64,000 bases of DNA from Linnemannia elongata (lineage: Eukaryota; Mortierellomycota; Mortierellomycetes; Mortierellales; Mortierellaceae), in NCBI GenBank assembly GCA_036320915.1, contig JAXBDG010000001.1, forward strand, positions 2,232,001-2,296,000. The letters are read 5' to 3'. How positions within the stretch are numbered: the stretch's first letter is position 1; each line of letters opens with the position of its first letter. The translations under genes were made by a program, and so were the position numbers. The notes beneath the pieces are model-generated. The model was not told where the DNA came from. It saw only the letters and a program-made list of their open reading frames with translations, and did no database searches. This document shows, one piece after another, positions 1 to 10,062 of the stretch.

Positions 1-1
1 G

Positions 2-127
2 AGGACCGGGTTCTTGTTGGTATTGGATGCAAAGACATTGACGGAGATTGCGAGGGCTGATATGCCTGAAGGAAAGGTTGCGCCGCATAACTTCCATGGC
101 ATGTTCATTCCCAACCTTGTCAACTGA
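2..127 (+). CDS. Carotenoid oxygenase (RPE65/CCD family), C-terminal end only
   Basis: Only the last 41 codons lie in the window; the gene enters from the left edge and stops at TGA. The frame reads a short strand of the LLVLDAKT type, then an ARADMPEG-like step, then the motif NFHGMF close to the C-terminus. In carotenoid cleavage dioxygenases the last of the four iron-binding histidines sits in just such an H-G-x-F motif near the end of the beta-propeller, and the preceding V-L-D-A-x-T strand is also typical. The enzyme family cleaves double bonds of carotenoids or related apocarotenoids with a non-haem Fe(II). Substrate cannot be judged from this fragment. It converges with ENP2, with about 260 bases between the two stop codons. 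Confidence 0.72.
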   Translation, partial: RTGFLLVLDAKTLTEIARADMPEGKVAPHNFHGMFIPNLVN

Positions 128-388
128 ATGTAAACATGGATTTCTTACGTTCATGCGACAAAAGACGCCTCTAAAATAAACAAACAATATCTCCCTTTCT
201 TCTCTTACTCACAAAAAGCAATAAACAGATGTATGTATCAAACAAGAAAAGAATACATTGGAATAATGAACGTAGGAGGGGAGGTTTCTAATAGTGACAA
301 ATGCGAGAATGAAAAAGTGAAAGGATGCTATATGGAAAAAAAAAATGGTCGTCGCTGACAAAGATCGAAGAAGGAATGGTATGCAGAA

Positions 389-2915
389 TTAAAGGTTACG
401 GATGGTGTTGCGTCCAGCAGAACGTCTCTCTCTCCGTTCTGGTCCACCACTGCCACTGGCGCCGGCCCTTGATGATGATGATGAGCCACCACGAGAACCT
501 CCACGAGAACCTCCACGAGCACCACCACGTCCTCCACGTCCTCCACGTCCGCCGCCACCGACATTGAACGTCATCTCCATGCCTCCCGAGGACGAGCGCG
601 AAATAGTGTTGGCAGTGTTTCGGTCCTTGGCCACACGGTCTGCAAAAGATCTTTGAGCCTGTGACTTGAGCACTGGGGCAGAGCTGTTGCTTTGTTGTTG
701 CTAATGTAAAAGTTACAGGATTGAAGAAGGATTGTTAGTAAACAATGCACCAGATGATCTGAAAACACCCAAATAATACCAGTCATTCATCTCCACGCAT
801 AGCGAGCACAAGAAAAAGTACCTTGAGGGCTTCCATCTTGGGAATACGCTTGCGATCCTTGATACCAGAACGAATAGATGTGATCTGGTCCGACTTTTTC
901 TTGTTGTTTCCAGACTTGTAGGTGCTGACACGGATAAGATCCTCGTCCGAGTCGACATCGCTTCCATCGCTGTTGCTCGCCTCGCTGGCCTCCTCGATCT
1001 CGTCGTCGCCCACAATACGGTAGCTGGGCTTCTTGGTCGACTGCACAGGGTTGAGCAACTTGAACTCGTTTGTGCCCTCGTCGACCTGGAAGTCGGGGTT
1101 GGTGAACAGGTCTGCAAAACGGTTGTCCTTGAGTGCTCCGCCTTCGGCAACGGGTGCATCCGATCCTCCTGCCTTGCGACGGGCCTTGGCCTCGTCTAAC
1201 ATCATCTTTGTCGCCAGCTGCTTGTTGACCTTGGGCAGCTTCATAGTCGCGCGAATACGAGAGCCAGACTCCTTGGCCAGTTTCTCCTTGGCCTCCCGCT
1301 CGCGGTAGTCGGTGTAAGCAAAGGGGTTGGCAATCGCCTTAGCCTTTTCATACAGACGCAAGTCGATGAAAAATCCGTGCATGTATGGCTTGAGAACAGC
1401 GCTTCCAACCAAATGATCCAACGCCAGCCTATTTGTCACCATGTGAAATGTATGGTTGTTAGTAAATAAGATTACAGTGTTGATTAAATTAACCACTTTA
1501 GAGACCATATGGCAGAGTACGTACGAGGAGAGCTCCTTGCGGGTGACAAACTTGTAGTCGTCGTAGATGTTTTGGACAGGGTTTTCCTCCAGCTCCTCGG
1601 TAAGATTGTCGAGGAACGAGCACCACTTGGGGGCTGGTCCCAAGGAAGGGATATAGTAACTCTGCATCTGGATACCCTCGTTGGCGACAAACATGAGTCC
1701 CGAATTGTCGACCACACAGACGTCGTTAATGTCGTTGGTGGGCTCGATCGAAGTAAAGTTCTTGCCATTCTCCCGATCCCAGATCTTGATAATCTTGCAA
1801 TCTGCCGAGACAATCTTGCTACGTCCGTCCTCGCCTTGGGTACCTTCGTGGAAGGTCAAGCTCTTGATAGGGAATCCATACTGGTGATCTTTGACATAGA
1901 TGGGAACGTTGCTTCGGAGATCATACATGAGAACGTGTCCGGTCGAGGTTCCGACCGCCATGCTCAAACCATCGTCCCTGAACTTCACTGCCGAAATGCT
2001 CAACGAGTTGGAAAGGACCGACTCGGGCAACGAAGGTGCCAAGATACCAACCCTGCCACGAACACGCAGATCCCAAAACTCGACTGTTCCTGCATCTGTT
2101 CCGCATCCATAGAGAAGATGGGCTGGGTTGATTTCTCCGCAGTTGACTCCGTTGCCTCCAGTAGGGTCGACATCTGTGACGAGCGAGTTTAAAAACCGTC
2201 CCTGCTCTAAGTTGAGTCTGTAAATCTCGTTAGAGGATCCTGTGACAAGGAGATCGCACGAGGGGTAGTGGTAGGTGAGCGAGCGACCGAATTTTGGGAT
2301 CCTGGTTTTGAAGTGCAAGCCGCCCTGTGCCTGGAACTCGATGCTGCGGTCCGATTGCAAGTGAACTGTCTTTGTCCAGTCGTCCGAGAGGATCTGAAAG
2401 TCGACGTTCTCTGCGTCTGTGTGGCGGTCAAACTTCATAGACATTTCCGAGTACTCGTACACCCTCATCTGAGGCTTGTACACACCTATTTGTTGAAGAT
2501 TAAGTATTGTTGGTCAGGAGCTGAAGAAGGTACAATGAAGTACGACGACTGTCACCAAGAAAAAAAGCGCCGTTGTGTTCTTACCGGTGGCCATAACATA
2601 TTTTCCGTCGCGAGTTGTCCTGATCTTGAGGGATGCTTCTGGGAACTCAAAGTCCTGGATTAGCTCAATACGATGTCTCCATTCTATCCTCAAGAAAGGT
2701 ATTTAGATAAGGGTATCCATATATTAGCCTCTCTTTCGAGATAATCTTGCAACAGGTGTTTTCCAAAGAGCGATTCTGCAGGAAGTAGTACCGAGGTCGT
2801 TCTTCAGGGCTTTCTTGTTGCGTCTGGCGAGCCAGTCGGGTATGGAGCGCGAGCCCTTTGAGCCCGAGACGGTGTAAATCTTGACATTGTTGGCGTTCTG
2901 AACCTGCAGCGACAT
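389..2915 (-). CDS. ENP2: Nucleolar protein ENP2 / NOL10, WD-repeat ribosome biogenesis factor
   Basis: Five exons are read on the minus strand: 2915-2792, 2683-2585, 2485-1525, 1428-822 and 700-389, giving 700 residues in frame, close to the roughly 700 residues of yeast Enp2. Landmarks shared with the family are KIYTVSG and an RSIPDWLA-like segment near residue 10-30, the WRHRIELIQDFEFPEAS segment after intron 1, GKYVMATG ahead of YKPQMRVYEY, a seven-blade WD region (about 60-370), IPSLGPAPKWCSFLDNL, and LKPYMHGFF with the basic/acidic tail. The last exon encodes an RGG tract (GGRGGRGGRGG type) typical of nucleolar RNA-binding proteins. Enp2 acts in the nucleolus in early 40S (SSU processome) maturation. 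Intron 3 was fixed by phase: the splice joins ELSS to LALDHLV. Confidence 0.93.
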
Positions 2916-3824
2916 TGTTGAATGAGGATGACTTCAGTCCTTGTTTTTTGCAGGCGATGCGGTTGAAGAATGAAGGAGGTAGGAGGAAAGAAGGTGGATG
3001 TGATGAGAGTGGGGGTTTGCAGCCTGGCTGGAGAAAGAGCACAACGAACAGCGACAACAATAAGCAAAGCTTCAAAAAAAAAAAAGAAAAAAAAAAGCGA
3101 CAACTAACAACAATGCGTGACTGTGCATAAAATTACACGTGACATTTTACTACCATTGGTTCAATGCCTGGTTTTCTCGTTGGTTGCCTCGTTCTTGTTG
3201 AGAAGCAAAATTGCAACGCAGGCTTTTCTGTTTCTTGTTATCATCATGACTTCAGGCGGAGTATTGTTGCCATTGCGATGTTCTTCACGAACCGCGCTCT
3301 TCATCTTGACTATCATGTCGCGAACACTCTCATATATTCATTTTGATGATACATACCGAGTTCATTCCCGGCCCTGAGAACGTCTAATTTTCTCGACTTT
3401 GCAGGGTCCAAGGACACAACCCCCGTTTTTAGCGTCCTTTTTTTTTTTTTTCTTTTCTTTTGTCTCTCGCTCTCTCGCTCTCTCGTTCTCTCTCTGTCAT
3501 TCTTTTGATCTCCTTCTTCTGACCCAAGCCAATGGATCGCACTTTTTTTCTTCATGTCCTTCTTTCTTTTTTTATTTTTTACTTTCAGGCACTGCGATCA
3601 TTCTTACCCTCCCTCCCTCGTTGACTTGGGATTCAGTCCAAGTCCAAGTTGAAGGCCCGAGAGTCCCTTGGGGTCTCGAATGGAACAGACAGATTGAAGG
3701 AAGAGAACAGAGACAGGCATAATTTAAAAAGGGAGTGTGTACCGTGCAACATTGTTTTCATCTATCTTTCTTTTTCGCCCAATGGCGAAAAGATCCACCG
3801 CTTTTGGGGGGGTGAGGGATGAGC

Positions 3825-3870
<46 letters not shown>

Positions 3871-4187
3871 GAGGGAGTGGGTGTATGAGAGAGAGAGAAA
3901 AAAGAGAAACACAGGTGCATGAACTTGAACGAACGAATTGGATTCAATGGATTTGCTTGTTCTCCCTTCTTCTCGCATTTTCTGTTCTTTCGGTTATGTC
4001 TTGCTCCGTTCCTTCGTTCTCCTCTTCTTCCTCTTCTTCCTCTTCTTCGTCGTTTTTTTCCTTTCTATTAAAGTTTCTTAGCTTCTTCCTCCGACCTTTC
4101 ATCCTTTACCCTCTCTTCCTTCTTCCTTTCCTCCTTACCCTCCTTTGTCGTCCTTCACCTCTTGTCACTTACATTCATTCCATTCCC
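2916..4187. other. Divergent intergenic region between ENP2 and the PAS gene
   Basis: This stretch of about 1.3 kb separates two genes transcribed away from each other and must carry both promoters. I see no conserved reading frame. It holds an A-rich run near 3070-3095, a pyrimidine-rich segment at 3430-3600, a GA-repeat at 3829-3898 and long CT-rich sequence up to the PAS start codon. Short reading frames here are low-complexity. Confidence 0.6.
3829..3898. repeat. (GA)n microsatellite
   Basis: About 70 bases of almost pure GA dinucleotide with a few interruptions (GGGA, GTGGGTGTAT), in the promoter region upstream of the PAS gene. Confidence 0.95.
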
Positions 4188-6117
4188 ATGACAACCTTAG
4201 GAAGTGGCAACAGCACATTCCAGGCGAACAACTTCATCTCCATCCACGACCTCACCCCAGAAGGGCGCACCCTCTGGGTTTCGGCTTCCATTACCGACTG
4301 TCTCGGCTACACCCCTGAGGAGTTTCTCCAAGTCACCACCTACGAGCTTCTCCACCCCGACGATGTCGAGCTCGCTTCCGTTGCCCATCGCGAACACGTC
4401 CTCAACGACATGGTCGCCACGCAGATAGTTTTGAGGTTCAGGGCCAAGGACGGGACCTATGTCGCCAACACCTCCTTCTTCTCCCTCTGCTACGACTTTA
4501 TCGTCAACTGCACCACCATCGTCGATCCAGCTGCCGTGTGTAAGTATCTCTCCACTTTAGGTTCATTCCAACCAACCATACTACTTTTTACTGTCATGGT
4601 TCCCTCTACACACACACCCGCCAGCAATAACGCTCAGGCCTGGCCAATCGGACGCCCACTATACCCCCACCATTGCCAATGGAAACAACATTTGTTCTGA
4701 ATCCATGCAGTCTCACAATATTTATCTGTTACTTTCACGAACACCAATCCAATGGATCAACTCCTCTTTTTGAACTAGCGCGTTCACATACCATCCTACG
4801 TTCTTATTCAATTGGTTACCCCTACGTTACAACAAACATATATACGCACTTCCTTTTTACAGTATTGTTGCACCGTCTGTATGTAAAGAGGTCAACCCGT
4901 CTGTGACTTCACCATTCAGGTCAGACCCCTTTTTGAATTCTAGCCCTGCCACAATGACGGCAATGTTCATCAGGGTGGAATTGCCTGCTGCTCCGGGTTA
5001 AGCTGTCTGCAGGATGACGTCCATGTCACTACTTTTTGTACATTGGTTGGCTGAGAGCAGATCAGACAGAACAAAAGCGAAAAAAGAGCGGGTTTGTGCT
5101 CATACCCGGCTCGTCAGTCTTTTTTATTTTTATTTTATTTTTATTTTTTTTTATTTTTTTTTATTTTATTTCATTGTTTTACTTCACTTCTTCCCACACA
5201 CTAGACACGCACTGCACACACACATACACACACACAAACCAGCATCTCAATGAAATTAAGGGACAAACCACATGCGTAGACGATCAGATAACGGATAATT
5301 GTCCTTCTCATTCCCCTTGGTCACCTCCAAAGCACAATCATTTGCTCTATTTACCCGTCCACACACAATGCCTTGCGTGCAATGTGGACAAAACAACGGG
5401 AGGAGTCCATTGTACTAACGGACATACAACTCAAAACTCTGAGAACTCTATGGATAACTCGACAGGCTTTACACCATAGAAAGTTATGTGGCTCAAGCAC
5501 TCACTACACTCACTTGCACAGTGAACCATCGAAGAAGTAGAAGAAGAATAAAGGATCAGAGCAAAGTCTCCGAGTCAGAGGGTCTTAACATGCACCATGG
5601 TTCTCACAACGCCTCGTCAATATGTGCTCTTCTAACCTTATTGGAACTCTTCTTTCTCATACCTTCGGTATATAGATCAAGGCATCAAGCTTCACTCCGC
5701 CGCAATGACTCGCCTGGCTGGCTCCAGAAAAGAGGTAAAATGCTCCTCTTGTTTTCCGCCTCACATGTCCGTTTGCGTCTTGCTGTTTATGGTTTCCATT
5801 TCTGTTCTCGGTTCGCATGCAATGTCGAGTATTGAAGGAGGGAGTCTTCTGTCCCGAGAACCAACACAGCAGGTCTCCTTATTTTTTGCATAATGGTTTG
5901 CCTCCTTGCTTGCACAAAAATGCATTATTCCGGCAGTACTTGCTTGTCTTAATGGCGCATAACCCAACCGCCACTAACACCGCCCTTTACCCATGTGGGT
6001 CAGACTTTAACAGCAATTTGATCGATCAGGATAACTAACCAATGGCTACCGCTTTGCCTTGCCTCCTATCCTTCATCCGCTTTCTACCCACAATTCGCTC
6101 TCCATTTTGGCATCCAC

Positions 6118-6151
<34 letters not shown>

Positions 6152-7118
6152 TCAGGAATTCGAACGAATCCGTCGGCACCACGAGGCGTTTTCATCTGAG
6201 GCATGGAACCCTGGCGAACTGGCGCCAGAGGAGCGAGCCTGCATGATCCTCAATCGGTTTTCTCGGAATCTCGGTGTAATGTATGCGTCCCCGTCGTGCG
6301 AGTTCATCTTGCACGTTGATCCCGAGGAGATTGTCGGCAAACCCTTGCTGTTGTTTATTCGAGCCGACGATCTGGCGGCGTTTGTTGAGCAGGCGGACAT
6401 TGCAAAGTCGTCGACGGTGATGACGCATATGCGGTTTTGGTTCCAGTCGCCCAATTGCCCACACGAGATCCCTATCGAGGCCATGTTGTTTGGATGCGCG
6501 GATGGAATGGTTGCGATCCTACGACGGAGTCGGCCCTTCACCAGGAAACGGTTGATCGGGAGCACGGAGCATTTTGAATTTTCAAGGGCGAGAGGTACAT
6601 CGCCATTTTCATCCTCTTTGGGATCGACCAGTAGTAGCGATTCACGGCCACGGTCATATGGGTCCTCTCCAGCGTCGTCGACCAGTCCTTCGCCAAATAT
6701 TGTCCATGTGCCCAACCTTGGTTCCAGACGCGATGATGACCCAGAGGGTTTCCGACTGCCACGAGTAGGTATGCGGTCGGTGCCGATGGGGAGTATCGAA
6801 AACATCCAAAGCCTTGAGCGGGATCAGAGTCGGTTTCGGCCACTGGAGAGTGTTCAATTGAGCGACTCGATGTTTGGGGCTGTACCTCACGGATATCAAT
6901 TTCGAGAGATTGTTCAGATCGATTCTGATGAGGAAGATGATGGCGAGGAAGAGGAGGAGAGTGTGTTCCGGCAGTCGGACGATGACGAGAGTCGTTTCCA
7001 TGATGATGAAGATGACCGGTTGGAGTTTGACGATGGTGAAGATGAAGGTGAGGAGCATGAGGATGTGTATGAGCAGTTGGAAAACTTTAGCGTCGTCCCT
7101 GCCACCCCTGAGTATTGA
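4188..7118 (+). CDS. PAS-domain protein (white-collar-like family), three exons
   Basis: Exons 4188-4539, 5676-5734 and 6156-7118 join in frame to 457 residues. Exon 1 encodes a PAS fold starting NNFISIHDLTPEG, with DCLGYTPEEF and YELLHPDD, which are typical PAS helix/strand signatures. Donor 1 is GTAAGT and exon 2 is only 59 nt, encoding a LHSAAMTRLAGSRKE-like segment that runs straight into EFERIRRHHEAF in exon 3. A second PAS-like region follows (about 165-280: CEFILHVDPEEIVGKPLLLF, FIRADDL), then a Ser-rich linker and a strongly acidic tail (about 375-440). I recognise the layout as a family of cytosolic/nuclear PAS proteins of Mortierella-type fungi, but no flavin-binding LOV cysteine motif is evident. 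Light or redox sensing is inference. Intron 1 is very long (1136 nt) and intron 2 ends in a GT repeat. Confidence 0.85.
6121..6150 (+). repeat. (GT)15 microsatellite abutting a 3' splice site
   Basis: Thirty bases of uninterrupted GT directly precede the CTCAG acceptor of the last exon of the PAS gene, in the place normally held by the polypyrimidine tract. Because (GT)n is open in one frame, the repeat also reads through into the exon as a Cys-Val run. Confidence 0.95.
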
Positions 7119-7381
7119 ATAGTTCTCTTTACAAGAATAAAAGATGTCAATGCGAAACAAAAATGGATTCAATATTGGATGATGGCTTCTTATCTTTCTT
7201 ATCCGATGTGTCTTTTGAATACACCTGAAAGAAATGTATCCATCCAATACCCACTTTGCGTGTCCCCTTTACCTCAAAGTCCCCTTCATCTGAAACGGCA
7301 TTGGAAGGCAGTTTGCAAAGGAAGCAACAGAATAGAAATACATCAAATACATCAACGTGTACATAATAAGTTTTATAACTA

Positions 7382-9493
7382 TTATTTAGGGTTGGGGCAG
7401 TGGATGTCAGGTCGGTGTTTCCGAATCCACACCACATGCTCTGGCTCCGGGTCTGGGACTCGCTCTCTTATATCTCTCTCCACCGGGGGCCACACTTCAC
7501 CATCATCAACCTCGACCTCACCCTCACCCTCAGGAAAAAAGCTATTATTGTAGTTCAAACACGTCAACCCAACAATACTCTTCAGTTTCGGCCATTGTGC
7601 AACCATCCACTGAACTTCTGCCAATCCAATCCGATGGCCCATCTGGCCTACATTCAATTCTTCCAACTCTTTCAGCCCCGCCAGCTCGTCAAGTCCACTC
7701 TCGAGGGTTAATTCCAGGCTGCTGTGTTGGGTTAAGGCGCTGACGATATAGGTCTTGAACCCGCGGATGACTAGTTGGTAGAAACCATGGGGGCCGTAGT
7801 CACGGCGCTCAGTTCCTAGGGTGAGCACGCGGAGATGGGTGAGACGCCCTAGCTGGTTCAGGATCCGACGTTGGAGGGCGTGGCTCTCGCGTTGGATGAT
7901 CTCTTGTGGTGATCCAGGAACTATTACGGGGCCTTGTGGGTGATGTGGGATCGTGGGGCGAAGTTCATGAGATAGTTCGTGGTAGAAGGACGTCCAAGTC
8001 ACGTCTGGGCGAGGAACCCTCGAGATCCTGCACTCGAACACCTCTAATTCCTTACAGACCCATGGAGACCTCACAGCATCCACAGCATCAAGCTCAGCCT
8101 TAACATCAACGAACATCACCAAGTCCTCCTCAACCCCCTCTAGACTTCGGAGTCGAGGGCTGGCACATAGGAGTTCTTGGATGGCTTTGCTCTCTATCCC
8201 ACAGGCTCTCGCAAAGAAATGCTCCAGAGTCGGCGCGTGTTTGAGAAGTGCCGACGAGGGGCCAATCTTGTCAAAGGGTGGCTTGGTTTGGGTAAAGGGA
8301 CAGACGTAGAACCGTGATATGGTGATGGAAGTTAACATGCCCTCTGGAATCTCACGTAGGATCTGTATGATCTCCGCAGTCTGGCCATAAGAGATTTCGA
8401 TGCAGGGTAAGAGGTTACCGCCGGTGCCGCTGGTGGAGATCCGGATTTGCTCCAGCTGCCGTTGGTTCATTGTCTTGACCATCTCTAGCTCAAGATCCTT
8501 CAACCTCGGATGGCCATTCATCAGCGGCCATGATGCGGCCTCCCGGGCGGAACAAAGAGACCCCTCAACCCTCAACATCTGATCTTCCTCTGTGCAATCC
8601 TGCTGTCGTTGTAGAAGCGATGACGCGAAGGAGGGAATGTTACGGCTGCAATCCGGCTTCTGCCGCTCAGTACTCAACGTAAACCGAGCCAACGTCCCCC
8701 GTATAGCAAACGCAGTCGCCGAATAAATCTCCCTCAGCTCCAACAACACCTCTACTGCAACCTTCACCACCGCCTCACTCTTCAAACAACGGTCCGGAAC
8801 AATAACAAACTCGATTCGCCGGTTGCGTTCAAGAATCGTCCTCAAAATCTCAATATCCTCCATATCCCTCCGAACCCGAACCTTCTCCCGCGCGCGCAAA
8901 AAAACGGTCGACATGACCCACCCATCGGGTGCTTGTTCTTCCCCCCCCACCGCGAGGAGCATCCTTTGAAATTCTGGTTCCGCTCTGGCCAGTTCCAGAT
9001 CCCTTGCCCCAACAGGATACTCCCTCTTAAACCTTTCTTCAAGAGTCTCCTCCGGTCTCTGGACCTGTCTCTGTCCCGCACGACTACCGGACCTGCTCCA
9101 GCCACATCTCGCCCGCATGACCGGAGTTCTATCGTTATACATCCGTGTATGTGTACCGGGCGCCACCGCATCATACTCCACATCCAATGCCACCAGGTTC
9201 GTACAGCTCACACCATGTTCGACAAAAGGCGCAAGGGTATGAAGACTGAAGGTTCGCAAGACCCGGATAAGGTGACCATTCCGCAAGAGACCTTCTTGCC
9301 CTTCGGGGGATTGGAACTTTGGGAGGGGGTCGTGACGTTGGATGATGATGGAGTGCCAGAGGTGTGGGTTGAATGTTGCGAAAAAGGATTGGGAGACGAG
9401 GCAGCAGGTTGCCAGGTCGTGTTGGGTTAGGGAATTTGCGATACGTTGTGCAAGTTCGGGGATATCGAACACCTTTGAGCTGGCGGTGGTCAT
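7382..9493 (-). CDS. F-box-like leucine-rich repeat protein A
   Basis: A single uninterrupted frame of 703 residues from the ATG at 9493. An in-frame extension upstream exists but begins with low-complexity sequence, and the internal start MTTASSKVFDIPEL matches the start of the next gene. The first 50 residues form an F-box-like motif (FDIPELAQRIANSLTQHDLATCCLVSQSFF), followed by PHLWHSI, the usual Trp after the F-box. The rest has irregular leucine-rich character with segments such as SLEGVEEDL, RLTHLRVLTLGT and GLKELEELNVGQMGHRIG that are shared with gene B downstream. F-box proteins recruit substrates to SCF ubiquitin ligases through Skp1. The substrate is unknown. Genes A and B are tandem paralogues on the same strand. 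Confidence 0.88.
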   Translation of the reverse strand: MTTASSKVFDIPELAQRIANSLTQHDLATCCLVSQSFFATFNPHLWHSIIIQRHDPLPKFQSPEGQEGLLRNGHLIRVLRTFSLHTLAPFVEHGVSCTNLVALDVEYDAVAPGTHTRMYNDRTPVMRARCGWSRSGSRAGQRQVQRPEETLEERFKREYPVGARDLELARAEPEFQRMLLAVGGEEQAPDGWVMSTVFLRAREKVRVRRDMEDIEILRTILERNRRIEFVIVPDRCLKSEAVVKVAVEVLLELREIYSATAFAIRGTLARFTLSTERQKPDCSRNIPSFASSLLQRQQDCTEEDQMLRVEGSLCSAREAASWPLMNGHPRLKDLELEMVKTMNQRQLEQIRISTSGTGGNLLPCIEISYGQTAEIIQILREIPEGMLTSITISRFYVCPFTQTKPPFDKIGPSSALLKHAPTLEHFFARACGIESKAIQELLCASPRLRSLEGVEEDLVMFVDVKAELDAVDAVRSPWVCKELEVFECRISRVPRPDVTWTSFYHELSHELRPTIPHHPQGPVIVPGSPQEIIQRESHALQRRILNQLGRLTHLRVLTLGTERRDYGPHGFYQLVIRGFKTYIVSALTQHSSLELTLESGLDELAGLKELEELNVGQMGHRIGLAEVQWMVAQWPKLKSIVGLTCLNYNNSFFPEGEGEVEVDDGEVWPPVERDIRERVPDPEPEHVVWIRKHRPDIHCPNPK

Positions 9494-10062
9494 TGGGGTG
9501 CAGGAATGGAGGAGGAATGAGATGTGATGTGTGGTTTTGAGTGGGAACGTGCGTGAGGAGGTGAATGGGATGACGAGGAGGTGAATAGTGGCGCAAAGCG
9601 AGACCAAAGAAAAGGAAGAGGTGGACGAGGAGGTTTAAAAAGGGAAGGCAAGCAGAAAGAATTTGCATGCAAATCAGAGTTAGAATGGTCAATCGAGTGA
9701 GCTTTGTGCCTGTTGCCACCATTTCTTTTTGAGCAAAAGCCCAAACTTTATTTTTTCCCACCTTTCCTTCTCTTGCACACACTTCTGATACCATCTTTTG
9801 ACTACCTAGTTGTGAAGCAACATGTCAATACTCAAATCCAGGAATCCTTCTGTGCTCTATTTCGAGTCAGTCAATGCGATAGTAGACATAGAAGGGGAGG
9901 TGGTGGCAAAGAGGACGAAAGGACACATCGCAAATAGCAAACACAATGAGAACAGCAAACAACAACAACAGCAACATCAACAACATACCTTAGTCCTTCG
10001 CCATTGAACGCCTAATTGCAAGTTTATTTGGCACTGCAATATTACACCGCCAAGAGAAAGAA
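9494..10062. other. Intergenic spacer between two tandem F-box genes
   Basis: About 570 bases hold the promoter of gene A and the 3' flank of gene B. A CAACAA-rich patch lies near 9957-9985. No further coding sequence is apparent. Confidence 0.6.

Noticed and set aside
713..1159. 148-codon frame overlapping ENP2 in another minus-strand frame
   Set aside because: It lies inside the acidic tail exon of ENP2, whose frame shows clear conservation; the alternative product is Ser/Thr/Arg low-complexity.
5036..5479. 147-codon frame in the PAS intron
   Set aside because: Built on a (TTTTA)n tract with a Phe/Ile run; no conserved content.
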